A stretch of DNA of 64,000 nucleotides from Mycobacteroides abscessus ATCC 19977 (GTDB taxonomy: Bacteria > Actinomycetota > Actinomycetes > Mycobacteriales > Mycobacteriaceae): positions 4,402,001 through 4,466,000 of the forward strand of contig NC_010397.1 in assembly GCF_000069185.1 (NCBI RefSeq). Reading direction: 5' to 3'. The position numbers and the translations under genes were made by a program. Under the pieces are notes generated by a model. That model was not told the origin of the DNA. It ran no database searches and saw only the letters and a program-made list of their open reading frames with translations. Of the stretch, positions 54,504-64,000 are shown one piece after another; the stretch's first letter is position 1; the number at the start of each line of letters is the position of its first letter.

Positions 54504-55451
54504 ATGACTTGCGCTCTCGTGGGACTTTCCCACTCACCACTTGTCGGCAAGAACGATCCGGCATCAGATACCTTGGCGCGCATCAACTCCGCCATCGAAC
54601 ATGCTCGCAGCTTTGTTCATGAGTTCAGGCCGGAACTGGTTGTGCTCTACGCACCCGATCACTACAACGGCTTCTTCTACAAGGAGATGCCGCCGTTCTG
54701 CCTCGCTACCGAAGCACATGCAGTGGGCGACTTCGGTTCACCTGCGGGTCAGCTCTCGGTGGACTCCGATGCGGCGCAACTCCTCGCACGGGGCGTGTTG
54801 AGCCGAAATGTCGATCTGACTGTGTCAGCCAGAATGACCGTCGACCATGGATTCACCCAACCACTGGAGATGCTGTTCGGTGGTATCGATCGAGTGCCGA
54901 TGGTGCCGATATTCATCAATGGAGTCGCCGGTCCCTTCGGCCCGCTGAATCGCATACGCGCATTGGGCACTGCGCTCGGGCATGAGGCGGCGGCGCTAGG
55001 CAGGAGGGTGCTCTTCCTTGCTTCCGGCGGTCTATCCCATGATCCGCCGGTGCCTGTGCTCCAAGGCGCGCCTCCGCGCGTCGCGGACGCACTCATAGAG
55101 GGCCACCCACCCAGCCCCGAACAACGTGCACGCGGCGAGGAACGGGTCTTAGCTGCCGGCCGCGAATACGCCGCAGGTAGCTCCTCACGGATTCCGATCA
55201 ACCCAATATGGGACAACGAGGTTCTCGACACGTTCGAGAGCGGCGACCTTGAGGCAATCGACAGCTGGACCCCGGAATGGATGGGAAGCGAGGGCGGCGG
55301 CTCGGCGCATGAAGTGCGCACCTGGGTCGCTGCCTACTCCTCGCTAGCCGCAAGCGGGCCGTACCAAATGCTTACCCGTTTCTACGCAGCCGTACCCGAA
55401 TGGATCGCCGGCTTCGCAGTCAGTACGGCCATGAGGCAGGTCGGCCCGTGA
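54504..55451 (+). CDS. mhpB: 3-carboxyethylcatechol 2,3-dioxygenase (MhpB), class III extradiol
   Basis: 315 residues. The ATG at 54504 follows GAGG by 8 bases; an ATG at 54498 is too close to it. CALVGLSHSPLVG, VVLYAPDHYNGFFYKEMPPFCLATEA, MTVDHGFTQPLEMLFGG and LFLASGGLSHDPP are MhpB signatures with the iron-binding His residues. It opens the ring of 2,3-dihydroxyphenylpropionate. The stop overlaps the GTG of mhpD. Confidence 0.92.
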   Translation: MTCALVGLSHSPLVGKNDPASDTLARINSAIEHARSFVHEFRPELVVLYAPDHYNGFFYKEMPPFCLATEAHAVGDFGSPAGQLSVDSDAAQLLARGVLSRNVDLTVSARMTVDHGFTQPLEMLFGGIDRVPMVPIFINGVAGPFGPLNRIRALGTALGHEAAALGRRVLFLASGGLSHDPPVPVLQGAPPRVADALIEGHPPSPEQRARGEERVLAAGREYAAGSSSRIPINPIWDNEVLDTFESGDLEAIDSWTPEWMGSEGGGSAHEVRTWVAAYSSLAASGPYQMLTRFYAAVPEWIAGFAVSTAMRQVGP

Positions 55452-56269
55452 TCGCTGGCGCGGACATTCGCACCGCAGCGGAGCGGCTGGAATTCGCTGC
55501 CGTTACTGGTATTCCGTGTGCCCCGGTACGTGACATCATCGGTGCTGACGACATCGATACCGCTTATCTGGTGCAACGGTCTGTCATTGATCGACGAGTG
55601 ACCAGGGGGGCATCGGTGGCCGGCCATAAGATCGGGCTCACGTCCGAAGCCGTCCAGCGTCAGCTGGGTGTCCACCAACCCGATTTCGGCGTGTTGTTAT
55701 CCGACATGGATGTCTCGGCCTTACAGCACGTGCCGAGTGACCGTCTCCTGCAACCGAAAATCGAGGCCGAGATCGCATTCCGGCTAGGTGAAGACCTCGA
55801 TAACGGTGACCTCGGTCCATCGCAGGTGCGTGCTGCGGTCGACGCCATATGCGCTGCGCTGGAAATCGTGGATAGCAGGATCGCGAACTGGGACATCACC
55901 ATCGCCGATACCGTCGCCGACAACGGCTCATCCGGCCTGTACGTACTGAACGGGCATTGGACCGGCCTCGATGCCTGCGAACCGCGCGAGGTGACCATGC
56001 GGATGTACACCGGTGACCTGCGAGTGTGCGAAGGCACAGGAACCGCGTGCCTGGGCGACCCACTGATCGCATTGGCGTGGCTGGCGCGTACAACTCGCAA
56101 GTTGGGACGGCCATTGCGTGCGGGACAGATTGTTTTGTCGGGCGCGCTAGGGCCAATGATCACTCCGTTACCCAACACCACGATTCGGGCCGAGTTGTCG
56201 GGGCTCGGCACCGTAACCGCACGCTTTCCGCCGCAATCGCAGGGAAACGACGATGACGCTTCCGTCTGA
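55448..56269 (+). CDS. mhpD: 2-keto-4-pentenoate hydratase (MhpD)
   Basis: 273 residues from the GTG at 55448 (GTGA overlap with mhpB). [45 protein letters not shown] and [27 protein letters not shown] are the hydratase signatures with the metal-binding Glu residues. It hydrates 2-hydroxypentadienoate to 4-hydroxy-2-oxovalerate. It overlaps mhpF by 17 bp. Confidence 0.92.
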   Translation: MIAGADIRTAAERLEFAAVTGIPCAPVRDIIGADDIDTAYLVQRSVIDRRVTRGASVAGHKIGLTSEAVQRQLGVHQPDFGVLLSDMDVSALQHVPSDRLLQPKIEAEIAFRLGEDLDNGDLGPSQVRAAVDAICAALEIVDSRIANWDITIADTVADNGSSGLYVLNGHWTGLDACEPREVTMRMYTGDLRVCEGTGTACLGDPLIALAWLARTTRKLGRPLRAGQIVLSGALGPMITPLPNTTIRAELSGLGTVTARFPPQSQGNDDDASV

Positions 56270-57221
56270 AACTCCGAAAACACCTGTGGCCATTATCGGT
56301 TCGGGGAACATAGGTACCGACTTGATGATCAAGGTGATTCGGAGGTCCCGGATACTGAGCATGGGTGCGATGGTGGGCATCGACCCCACCTCGGACGGGC
56401 TGGCACGCGCGGCACGTCTCGGCGTGGCCACCACCGCCGACGGGGTAGAAGGCTTGATCCACATGGAACAATTCGCGGAGGTGGCAATCATCTTCGATGC
56501 AACTTCGGCCGCAACACATCGTGAGAACGCAGCACGATTGGCTCCCTACGATAAGCGACTGATCGACCTCACTCCGGCCGCAGTCGGGCCATATGTCGTC
56601 CCGCCGGTAAACCTTGGCGCTCACATCGCCAGTGGTGCAACAAATCTCAACATGGTCACATGCGGTGGGCAGGCAACAATACCGATTGTGCATGCCGTAT
56701 CGCGAGTAGCCCCCGTAGTATACGCGGAAATCGTGGCATCGATATCCTCTCGTTCTGCCGGTCCCGGTACGCGCGCCAACATCGATGAATTCACCGAAAC
56801 CACAGCCCGGGCCATCGAACAGGTAGGTGGAGCGGCGCGCGGTAAGGCGATCATCGTTCTGAATCCTGCCGACCCACCACCGCTTATGCGTGACACCGTA
56901 TTCTGCCTAGTCGGTGACGCCGACCACGGTACGATTCGGCGCTCGGTCAAGGAGATGATCGCTGAGGTCTCCACCTACGTTCCTGGATATCGCCTCAAAC
57001 AAGACGTGCAGTTCGACCGAGTCGACGAACCGATGCGTGCTCTGCTTCGCGACACCACCGGGACGGTGACCACCAAAGTGTCGGTGTTCCTGGAGGTGGA
57101 GGGCGCCGGACACTATCTACCCAGCTACGCCGGCAATCTCGACATCATGACGTCTGCGGCCCTGCACACCGCGGAGTCAATGGTCCGTGGCGGCGATTCA
57201 TCGCAGGAGTTCGGCATATGA
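56253..57221 (+). CDS. mhpF: Acetaldehyde dehydrogenase, acylating (MhpF)
   Basis: 322 residues. [17 protein letters not shown] is the NAD loop, GVEGLIHM follows, and [22 protein letters not shown] carries the catalytic Cys. It turns acetaldehyde into acetyl-CoA and works as a channelling complex with MhpE. The 3' end overlaps mhpE as ATGA. Confidence 0.93.
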
Positions 57222-58219
57222 CACAGCTCTACATCCAAGATGTGACGCTGCGTGACGGCATGCACGCCATAAGGCACCAGATAAGCCCCACGGCGGTCGC
57301 CCGGATCGCCTCGGCACTGGAAGCCGCGGGTGTCAACGCGATCGAGGTTGCGCATGGCGATGGCTTAGCCGGCGGCTCGGTCAATTACGGTCCCGGGAGC
57401 AACACCGACTGGGAATGGATCGAAGCCGCCGCCGATGCTGTCACCACCGCGAAGCTCACCACCCTGCTGCTCCCCGGGATAGGCACCGTCGCAGAGCTGA
57501 AGCGGGCATACTCCCTTGGGGTGCGCTCCATCCGCGTGGCCGCACACTGCACCGAAGCCGATATCACCGCTCAGCACATCACGATGGCGCGCGAACTCGG
57601 CATGGACGTATCAGGGTTCCTCATGCTCAGCCACATGGCTTCGGCCGAGACACTCGCCGAACAGGCGAAACTCATGGAGACTTTCGGTGCGCACTGTGTT
57701 TACGTCACAGATTCGGGTGGCCGGTTGACCATGCCGATGGTGCGCGATCGGGTCCGGGCCTACCGAGATGTACTGGATTCGCACACCGAGATCGGCATAC
57801 ACGCCCATGAAAACCTTTCTCTATCCGTGGCCAACAGTGTTGTAGCGGTGGAAGAAGGCGCAACCAGAATCGATGCCAGCCTTGCTGGTCATGGCGCAGG
57901 GGCAGGCAATTGCCCGCTGGAGGCGTTCGTCGCCGTCGCCGATTTACATGGTTGGGGGCACTCGTGCGATCTATTCGCTTTGCAGGACGCCGCCGACGAC
58001 CTGGTGCGACCATTGCATGACCGGCCCGTGCGCGTCGATCGCGAGACGTTGACCCTCGGATATGCGGGCGTGTATTCCAGCTTCTTGCGGCATGCAGAGG
58101 CAGCGGCACAGCGTTACGACGTCGACGTGCGAAGCATCCTGATCGAGGCCGGCAGGCGCCGGCTCGTCGGCGGGCAAGAAGACATGCTCGTGGACATCGC
58201 TCTGAGCCTGTCTACCTAG
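57218..58219 (+). CDS. mhpE: 4-hydroxy-2-oxovalerate aldolase (MhpE)
   Basis: 333 residues. [15 protein letters not shown] (catalytic Arg and metal Asp), [42 protein letters not shown] and [15 protein letters not shown] (metal His pair) are the DmpG/MhpE signatures. It splits 4-hydroxy-2-oxovalerate into pyruvate and acetaldehyde. Last gene of the operon; it ends 15 bp before the convergent acetoacetyl-CoA synthetase gene. Confidence 0.93.
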
Positions 58220-58234
58220 CAGGACGAAATTCTC

Positions 58235-60118
58235 CTACCACCTGTGGTCACGGCCCCGTTCCCGGTACCAGTCGACGAGGTCCGGGTTGTCGATAGATCG
58301 GGGATCCAAGGACACGTCGACACGCCCGGCCAGCACACCGCAGATCGGAACCTCAAGCTTCTTGCCGGTGCGGGTGTGTGGAATTCCGGGTGCCTCGATC
58401 ACCTCGTCGGGAACATGCCGGGGCGACAGGCGATCCCGGATCTCCCGTGCCACTTGATCTCCCAGGGCATCATCGAACGTATGCCCCGGCGCCATGGTGA
58501 TGAACAACGGCATCCAGTAGGCGCCATTCGGTCCGTCAACGCCCAGGACGAATCCCTCGGCGATTTGATCCATCGATTCCACTACTTCGTAGATGTCCGC
58601 CGAACCCATGCGGATTCCGTTGCGGTTCAACGTGGCATCGCTACGCCCGTGGATGACCAGCGATCCGCGTTCGGTGACTGTCACCCAATCACCGTGCCGC
58701 CAGACCCCCGGCGCTTGACCATCGGCCCATTCGTGCTCGAAATATGCAGCCTTGTAGCGAGATCCGTCTGGGTCGTCCCAGAAGCGGATAGGCATACAGG
58801 GCATCGGCTGCAGGATCACCATCTCGCCCACTTCTCCGATCAGGGAGCGGCGATCCGGCGACCAGCTGTGCAGATCGACACCCAGGTAGCGGGCGGGCAG
58901 CTCACCAGGATGGGTGGGCACTTCCGGCGTACCGCCGGCGAAGGCGGTACAGACATCGGTACCCCCCGACAGCGAAGAAACTGTGGCCCCGGTATGCGCA
59001 CCCGCCCATTGGAAAAGATCCGCCGAGAGCGGTGAACCGCTGCTACCCAAGGTCTTCAGCACTGCCAGGTCGTGCTCCGATGACGGCTCCAAGCCCGCCT
59101 TCTTGCTCGCATGTAAGTGTCCGGGACTGGTGCCGAAGTAAGTGACCCGCTCCGCTTCCAGCAGCTCCCATAGCCGATCGGCATTGGGGTACAACGGATG
59201 TCCGCTATAGCAGACGACCGTCGCCCCCACCAACAGCCCGGCCAGACGAAAATTCCACATCATCCATGACAGCGCCGTCTGCCAGAAGAACACGTCGCCC
59301 GGTCCCAGATCACAGTGCAGCCCAGCTCCCTTGAGATGCTCCAGCAGCATGCCGCCGTGGCCGTGGACGATGCCCTTGGGCTTCCCCGTGGTGCCGGAGC
59401 TGAACAATACCCAGATCGGATGATCGAACGGCACCATTTCCACAACAGGATCTTCACTGCCCGTAGGTAATTCGATAATCAGTGCGGGTTCGCCGGGCAA
59501 TAGTCGGTGCAGTACCTCGGTGTCGGCCTGCTTGCTCACCCAGCGGCCGTTGTAACGGTAGCCCCGCCCGGAGATGAGTACCTTTGGCGTGAGTTGAGCC
59601 AGCCGGGCCGCCGCCCCCTCCGGGGCGTAGTCCTGCCCACACCCCGCCCACACGGCGCCCACCGACGCGGTGGCCAGAAAGGCCACCATCGCATCGGGCA
59701 CGTCCGGCAGGTATGCGGCCACACAGTCCCCACGCCCCACACCGAGACGACGCAGTTCCGCGGCCACGGCACCGATCCGGCCGGGCAATTCCCGCCAGCT
59801 GATCTCGGAGCGCTCCCCTGCCTCATCCACACCGACGATAGCGGCACCATCGCGATGCACATGGCGTAGCATCTGGGCCACGTAGTTGAGCTCAACACCG
59901 GGAAACCATTGTGCCGCAGGCATCGCCGAATTGGCCAGCACTCCCGCATCACCGTCGCGCAATCCCCGGCCCGGTACTTCGAAAAACTCCCAGAGCGCCC
60001 GCCAAAACTGCGGCACGGACTCGACCGACCAGCGCCACATGTCCTCGTAGTCGTTGCACGGCACTGCATACCGCCGTGAGACGTGGTCGACGAATCGATC
60101 GTAGGCGCTACTGCTCAT
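58235..60118 (-). CDS. Acetoacetyl-CoA synthetase (acetoacetate-CoA ligase)
   Basis: 627 residues. An N-terminal ACS-type region (YEDMWRWSVESVPQFWRALWEFFEV) precedes WVLFSSGTTGKPKGIVHGHGG, SLSGGTDVCTAFAGG, THPGELPARYLGVDLHSW and PHTRTGKKLEVPI (catalytic Lys), as in acetoacetyl-CoA synthetases. It makes acetoacetyl-CoA from acetoacetate. Its ATG overlaps the end of the FadD35-like gene by 11 bp. Confidence 0.88.
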   Translation of the reverse strand: MSSSAYDRFVDHVSRRYAVPCNDYEDMWRWSVESVPQFWRALWEFFEVPGRGLRDGDAGVLANSAMPAAQWFPGVELNYVAQMLRHVHRDGAAIVGVDEAGERSEISWRELPGRIGAVAAELRRLGVGRGDCVAAYLPDVPDAMVAFLATASVGAVWAGCGQDYAPEGAAARLAQLTPKVLISGRGYRYNGRWVSKQADTEVLHRLLPGEPALIIELPTGSEDPVVEMVPFDHPIWVLFSSGTTGKPKGIVHGHGGMLLEHLKGAGLHCDLGPGDVFFWQTALSWMMWNFRLAGLLVGATVVCYSGHPLYPNADRLWELLEAERVTYFGTSPGHLHASKKAGLEPSSEHDLAVLKTLGSSGSPLSADLFQWAGAHTGATVSSLSGGTDVCTAFAGGTPEVPTHPGELPARYLGVDLHSWSPDRRSLIGEVGEMVILQPMPCMPIRFWDDPDGSRYKAAYFEHEWADGQAPGVWRHGDWVTVTERGSLVIHGRSDATLNRNGIRMGSADIYEVVESMDQIAEGFVLGVDGPNGAYWMPLFITMAPGHTFDDALGDQVAREIRDRLSPRHVPDEVIEAPGIPHTRTGKKLEVPICGVLAGRVDVSLDPRSIDNPDLVDWYRERGRDHRW

Positions 60119-61748
60119 CGGTCCGACCCGGCTCTGGCAATCCGAAAATTTGGATGGTCTGCTGCCGCATCTCGATCTTGCGAACCTTTCCAGTAACGGT
60201 CATCGGGAAGCTCTCGACGACATGCACATAACGCGGAATCTTGTAATGTGCGAGCCGCCCCGAGGCGAACGCACGGATCGCAACGGCGTCGATGACCACA
60301 CGGTCTGGCCTCATTCGAACCCAGGCGCACAGCTCTTCGCCATACTTCTCATCGGGTACCCCCACAACGTGGACATCCTCGATGTCCGGATGGGTCAGCA
60401 GGAACTCCTCGATTTCACGCGGGTAGATGTTCTCGCCGCCGCGTATCACCATATCCTTGAGCCGCCCAATGATGGTGCAGTAGCCGTCATCTCGCATCAC
60501 CGCCAGGTCGCCGGTATGCATCCAGCCATCGGTGTCGAGCACCTCTCGGGTGTGCGCCTCGTCGTTCCAGTAACCAAGCATCACCGAATAGCCACGCGTG
60601 CACAACTCACCGGATTGCCCGCGCTGCACCGTCTCTCCGCTGTTGGGGTCGACGATCTTGATCTCGATATGCGGATGCGCGCGCCCGACTGTCGCGGTGC
60701 GCCGATCCAGGTCATCGTCGAAGAGTGTCTGACAGGAGACCGGCGAGGTTTCTGTCATGCCGTATGCGATGGCGACCCCGGCCATATGCATTTCATCGAT
60801 GCACCGCTTCATCACCTCGACGGGACACACTGAGCCGGCCATGATCCCGGTCCGTAACGTCGAGAGGTCGCGGTGGGCGAAGCCGGGGTCAGCGAGCATG
60901 GCGATGAACATGGTCGGCACCCCGTACACCCCCACACAGCGCTCACGTTCAATGGCCTCGAGAGTGCGACCGGGATCGAATCCCGGTGCCGGCATCACGA
61001 TGGTGGCACCGTGCGTCGTGCACCCAAGATTGCCCATGACCATCCCGAAGCAGTGATAGAAGGGCACGGGGATGCACAGCCGGTCACCTGCTTGGAGCTG
61101 GATCGACTCCGCCACAAAGAAGCCATTGTTGAGCACGTTGCGGTGCGATAGCGTCGCACCCTTCGGGTAACCCGTTGTGCCCGAGGTGTATTGGATATTG
61201 ATCGGATCGGTGTTGGATAACTGCGACATCCTGGCACGCAACGCGGTCTCGGTAACGCGCTCGGCACCTGCCACCAGTTCCGTCCAATCAGAGGTGCCGA
61301 TGAACACGACATCACGCAAGCCGGGTGCATCCGGCATCACCTGGCTCGCCATGGCCACGTAATCGGACGACTTGAAAGCCTTGGCGCAGATCAGCGTTCG
61401 AACGCCCGATTGGTTGAGCGCGTAGGCCAGCTCGTGAGTGCGGTAGGCGGGATTGATATTGACCAGAATCGCACCGATCTTCGCGGTGGCATACTGCACC
61501 AGCACCCACTCGGCGCAGTTCGGAGCCCAGATACCGACCCGGTCACCGGCCGCGACGCCCAGCGACATGAGCCCACGTGCAACGCGATTGATCTCCGCAT
61601 CAAGCTCACGATAGGTCCATCTGCGGTCGCCCGATACATCGACGAGGGCACCGACATCGGGATGAGCTCGGGCTATCCGTTCGAAGTTTTCCCCGATCGT
61701 TTCCTCGATGATCGGCGAGAGGGTAGCCCCGGCGTCATAGGCCTTCAT
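60108..61748 (-). CDS. fadD35: AMP-forming acyl-CoA ligase, FadD35-like
   Basis: 546 residues, about the length of Rv2505c. [25 protein letters not shown] (P-loop), [47 protein letters not shown] and [15 protein letters not shown] are the ligase motifs. Activates a fatty or branched-chain acid. Nearby CitE and MaoC genes match the Rv2498c-Rv2506 leucine-catabolism region, from which I take the name. Confidence 0.8.
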   Translation of the reverse strand: MKAYDAGATLSPIIEETIGENFERIARAHPDVGALVDVSGDRRWTYRELDAEINRVARGLMSLGVAAGDRVGIWAPNCAEWVLVQYATAKIGAILVNINPAYRTHELAYALNQSGVRTLICAKAFKSSDYVAMASQVMPDAPGLRDVVFIGTSDWTELVAGAERVTETALRARMSQLSNTDPINIQYTSGTTGYPKGATLSHRNVLNNGFFVAESIQLQAGDRLCIPVPFYHCFGMVMGNLGCTTHGATIVMPAPGFDPGRTLEAIERERCVGVYGVPTMFIAMLADPGFAHRDLSTLRTGIMAGSVCPVEVMKRCIDEMHMAGVAIAYGMTETSPVSCQTLFDDDLDRRTATVGRAHPHIEIKIVDPNSGETVQRGQSGELCTRGYSVMLGYWNDEAHTREVLDTDGWMHTGDLAVMRDDGYCTIIGRLKDMVIRGGENIYPREIEEFLLTHPDIEDVHVVGVPDEKYGEELCAWVRMRPDRVVIDAVAIRAFASGRLAHYKIPRYVHVVESFPMTVTGKVRKIEMRQQTIQIFGLPEPGRTDEQ

Positions 61749-61872
61749 CGTCTCGCTTCACCACCTAAAACGCCGGACCGTGTGTACGGATGAACGGAGC
61801 GAGTCCAACACGACCTTAATGACCTGTCCAAGTCGGCGCTCAAGCTTCCGCCGCACCACCCTCGAATCGTTC

Positions 61873-62700
61873 TCACTCGCACAGCCCGCCGGTCAGGGCG
61901 CTCAGCTGGATGATCCGCTCCGCTCTGCGCAGCACGGGGGCATCCACCATCACACCCTCGAACTGGAACACTCCCCGCTCGCGCCCCGCCAGCTCCAGCA
62001 CGCCACGCGCCCAGTACACCTGCTTAGCCGTCGGCTCGTAGGCCGCACGAATGACGTTTACCTGGGTGGGGTGGATCGCCACCTTGGCGTCGAACCCCAC
62101 CGCCACCGCGTCGTCCGCCTCCGCGCGCAGTCCGTCCAGAGCCTTGATGTCGAGATACACCGCATCCAGGGCAATTCGGCCGAATGCCTTTGCCGCCAAG
62201 AGAGTCTGAGAACGAACATGCTGTGCGACATCGCGATAGCTGCCGTCGGGCCATCTGTTGTTGGTGCCCCACGTCGCGGCGAATAGGTCCTCTGCACCCC
62301 ACATCGCCGCGACGACGTTTCCTGGGCGCACCAGTTCGGCGACATTGAGTGCGCCCATCGGGGTTTCGACCAGCACCACCACGTTAAGTGGGGCCAGGCC
62401 CAGCACCTGGTCCGCGTGCTCACTCTTGGCCAGGATCACCGTGGTGTACTCGGTCTGCGCGAGGGCCTCGAGGTCCAGCGCATGATCGGCGGTAGCGGCA
62501 GGGTTGAGCCGAACAACTGTGCGGCCGGGATCGAGTGGGGTGCTGATCAACGCATCGCGCGCGGCGGGCCGATCCGCGGCAGCCACCCCGTCCTCAAGAT
62601 CGAGAATCACTACATCTGCTGCTACAGCGGCCTTCTCGAACCGCTCCGGGCGATCGGCCGGACAAAAGAGCCAGCCGGGCCCGGCCGTGGCGACGGTCAT
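61873..62700 (-). CDS. citE: CitE/HpcH-like CoA ester lyase
   Basis: 275 residues. WLFCPADRPERFEKAAVAADVVILDLEDGVAAADRPAARDAL, VVRLNPAAT, VLVETPMGALNVAEL and GAEDLFAATWGT are the CitE-family TIM-barrel motifs with the metal-binding Glu. It cleaves or hydrolyses a malyl- or citramalyl-CoA ester; the mycobacterial CitE next to MaoC corresponds to Rv2498c. It overlaps the MaoC gene by 4 bp. Confidence 0.85.
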   Translation of the reverse strand: MTVATAGPGWLFCPADRPERFEKAAVAADVVILDLEDGVAAADRPAARDALISTPLDPGRTVVRLNPAATADHALDLEALAQTEYTTVILAKSEHADQVLGLAPLNVVVLVETPMGALNVAELVRPGNVVAAMWGAEDLFAATWGTNNRWPDGSYRDVAQHVRSQTLLAAKAFGRIALDAVYLDIKALDGLRAEADDAVAVGFDAKVAIHPTQVNVIRAAYEPTAKQVYWARGVLELAGRERGVFQFEGVMVDAPVLRRAERIIQLSALTGGLCE

Positions 62701-63200
62701 GACGGCTGTTCCGCGGGACGCCTTCGCACCATGGTTTTACGCGTCGCCGTGGCAACCACATCACCGCGCTGGTTCCTCCCGGTATGCGCGAAGGTCACAA
62801 TACCCTCGCCGGGCCGGCTCTTGGATTCGCGTTTGTCGATCACTTCGGACTCCGCGTACAGGGTGTCGCCGTGGAACAGCGGCGCGGGAAAGGCGATCTC
62901 GGAGAATCCCAGATTGCCGACGATCGTGCCCTGGGTCAGTTGCGCGACCGACAGCCCGACCACGGTCGAGAGCGTGAACATCGAGTTCACCAGGCGCTGA
63001 TTGAATGGTGGTAGCGCATCCGAAAACGCCGCGTCGAGGTGCAGTGCCTGAGTGTTCATGGTCAACGTCGTGAACAGCACGTTGTCGGCCTCGGTGATGG
63101 TGCGGCCGGGTCGGTGCAGATAAAGCACATCAGTCTCGAACTCCTCGAACCATAGGCCACGCTGCTCGACGGTTCGCCTTTCGCTCACAACCACCTCCAT
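62697..63200 (-). CDS. MaoC-type dehydratase (Rv2499c-like)
   Basis: 167 residues from the ATG at 63200; an ATG at 63230 is an alternative. RGLWFEEFETDVLYLHRPGRTITEADNVLFTTLTMNTQALHLDAAF contains the hotdog hydratase D-x4-H-type site, and PLFHGDTLYAESEVIDKRESKSRPGEGIVTFAHTGRNQRGDVV follows. It hydrates an enoyl-CoA or a related thioester. First gene of the MaoC-citE pair, facing the IclR regulator. Confidence 0.82.
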   Translation of the reverse strand: MEVVVSERRTVEQRGLWFEEFETDVLYLHRPGRTITEADNVLFTTLTMNTQALHLDAAFSDALPPFNQRLVNSMFTLSTVVGLSVAQLTQGTIVGNLGFSEIAFPAPLFHGDTLYAESEVIDKRESKSRPGEGIVTFAHTGRNQRGDVVATATRKTMVRRRPAEQPS

Positions 63201-63267
63201 GCCCAGCTGGGCGTCCACTTGACGGTGCATCGACACCTTGGATGAAAGCCCGCTACAAGGCAAGGAT

Positions 63268-63326
63268 GGTGAACAAAACTCCCGCCCGGTGAACAGTTGA
63301 ACGCACCAACGTCCACTCAATGGACG
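63268..63326. promoter_or_regulatory. Direct repeats and palindrome between MaoC and IclR genes
   Basis: GGTGAACA occurs at 63268-63275 and 63288-63295, 20 bp apart. CGTCCA-CTCAA-TGGACG (63310-63326) is a perfect 6-bp inverted repeat that overlaps the proposed ATG of the IclR gene at 63320. Both are candidate IclR sites. Confidence 0.5.
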
Positions 63327-64000
63327 CGTATGGTGACCTGGTGACCGAAGCTCCCAGCGTGGTGAACCGCACCGCGGCACTGCTGCGTGCGGTCTCGTCC
63401 GACACCGGAACCGGCGTCAGCACCACCGAACTGGCGCGCCGCACGGGCATTCCTCGGGCCACCGCGCATCGCCTGCTGGAGTCGCTGGCAACCGAGGGCC
63501 TCGTGGAACGCGACGCACGGTCCGGCCAATGGTTCCTGGGCCCCGAGATCTATGTCCTGGGTGCCGCATCGGCGCCCCGCTACAACATCACCGAGAAGGC
63601 GGCGGCCGACGTGGCGGCGCTGGCACGCGACACCGGCGAGAGCGCCTTCTTTTCCCTGCGCCGCGGCGATCACACCGTCGTGCTGCTCGCCGAGGACGGC
63701 GACTTCCCGATTCGCTCGCACGTGCTGTACGAGGGCGCACGATTTCCACTTGGAGTGGTCTCGTCAGGCATGGCCGTCCTGGCATATCTACCCGACGCGG
63801 CGATTCACGCCTACCTGGAGAGGGCAGACCTACAGTCGGAATGGGGCAACGGCTTTCGTATCGATGCCGTGTGGGAACGCGTCGCTCTGACCCGTAAGAC
63901 CGGCTGGGCCGTCAATCCCGGCCAGGTAGTGGAAGGTTCCTGGGGGATGGCGGCAGCAGTCTTCGATGCCAACCAAAACCCCATCGGCGCACTGACTTTG
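63320..64000 (+). CDS. IclR-family transcriptional regulator, cut by the window end
   Basis: 227 residues are visible from the ATG at 63320; a GTG at 63341 is an alternative, preferred if the palindrome is an operator. SVVNRTAALLRAVSSDTGTGVSTTELARRTGIPRATAHRLLESLATEGLVERD is the winged helix. RSHVLYEGARFPLGVVSSGMAVLAYLPD and TGWAVNPGQVVEGSWGMAAAVFDANQNPIGALTL belong to the ligand domain, with only a short end missing. It probably controls the MaoC-citE-fadD35 genes, in the place where TetR regulator Rv2506 stands in M. tuberculosis. Confidence 0.87.
   Translation, partial: MDAYGDLVTEAPSVVNRTAALLRAVSSDTGTGVSTTELARRTGIPRATAHRLLESLATEGLVERDARSGQWFLGPEIYVLGAASAPRYNITEKAAADVAALARDTGESAFFSLRRGDHTVVLLAEDGDFPIRSHVLYEGARFPLGVVSSGMAVLAYLPDAAIHAYLERADLQSEWGNGFRIDAVWERVALTRKTGWAVNPGQVVEGSWGMAAAVFDANQNPIGALTL

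Overview
The window is high-GC actinobacterial DNA with mostly GTG/ATG starts, many 4-bp ATGA or GTGA stop-start overlaps, and mycobacterial families (FadE6-type double acyl-CoA dehydrogenase, FadD2, a stand-alone LigD-type polymerase, TIGR00027-type methyltransferase, a WhiB protein, FadD35/CitE/MaoC). It most resembles a rapidly growing mycobacterium, probably of the abscessus/chelonae group; this is inferred from gene content, not from a search. I see no rRNA, tRNA, CRISPR array, insertion sequence or prophage. Coding density is very high.

Layout. (1) 1-5853: end of an aldehyde dehydrogenase coupled to an APC permease, a tandem GNAT protein, a secreted protein, a DUF6188-like protein and an alpha/beta hydrolase. 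(2) 5850-21068: a lipid-type block with methyltransferase, MpaB-like oxygenase, two TetR regulators, VOC protein, hydrolases, 2-hydroxyacid dehydrogenase, SDR, fadE6, an SRPBCC protein, a saccharopine-dehydrogenase-like reductase, fadD2, a LigD-type polymerase and a NUDIX hydrolase. Its order recalls the M. tuberculosis Rv0269c-Rv0276 neighbourhood. (3) 21132-32531: a nitrogen/omega-amino-acid module. A PucR regulator separates an operon of mmsA, class III aminotransferase, a short NAD-glutamate dehydrogenase and a WhiB protein from an operon of APC permease, DUF1989 protein and nitrilase-type amidase. (4) 32851-35502: a degenerate secreted lipase-like protein, and a TetR regulator facing a PaaI thioesterase plus DUF1272 protein. 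(5) 35713-47895: an aromatic cluster in which a one-domain extradiol dioxygenase, an FAD hydroxylase and a fused indolepyruvate ferredoxin oxidoreductase form one coupled operon. It is flanked by two paralogous FAH enzymes, a RutE-like reductase, an acyl-CoA ligase, and TetR, XRE-cupin and IclR regulators. (6) 47855-58219: a complete hca/mhp-like pathway, with a four-part Rieske dioxygenase, dihydrodiol dehydrogenase, C-C hydrolase, MhpB, MhpD, MhpF and MhpE. (7) 58235-64000: acetoacetyl-CoA synthetase, FadD35-like ligase, CitE-like lyase, MaoC-like hydratase and a truncated IclR regulator.

How the genes work together. Region 6 should take an arylpropionate-like compound through ring dihydroxylation and meta cleavage to pyruvate, acetyl-CoA and a dicarboxylic acid. 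Region 5 looks like a second ring-cleavage route that includes a 2-oxoacid:ferredoxin oxidoreductase, which is unusual. Four of its promoters carry a shared CTCTTGACT element, so I treat it as one regulon and as the best candidate for an undescribed pathway. Region 3 should import and deamidate or transaminate an amino compound, oxidise the semialdehyde to an acyl-CoA, and recycle glutamate through its own dehydrogenase.
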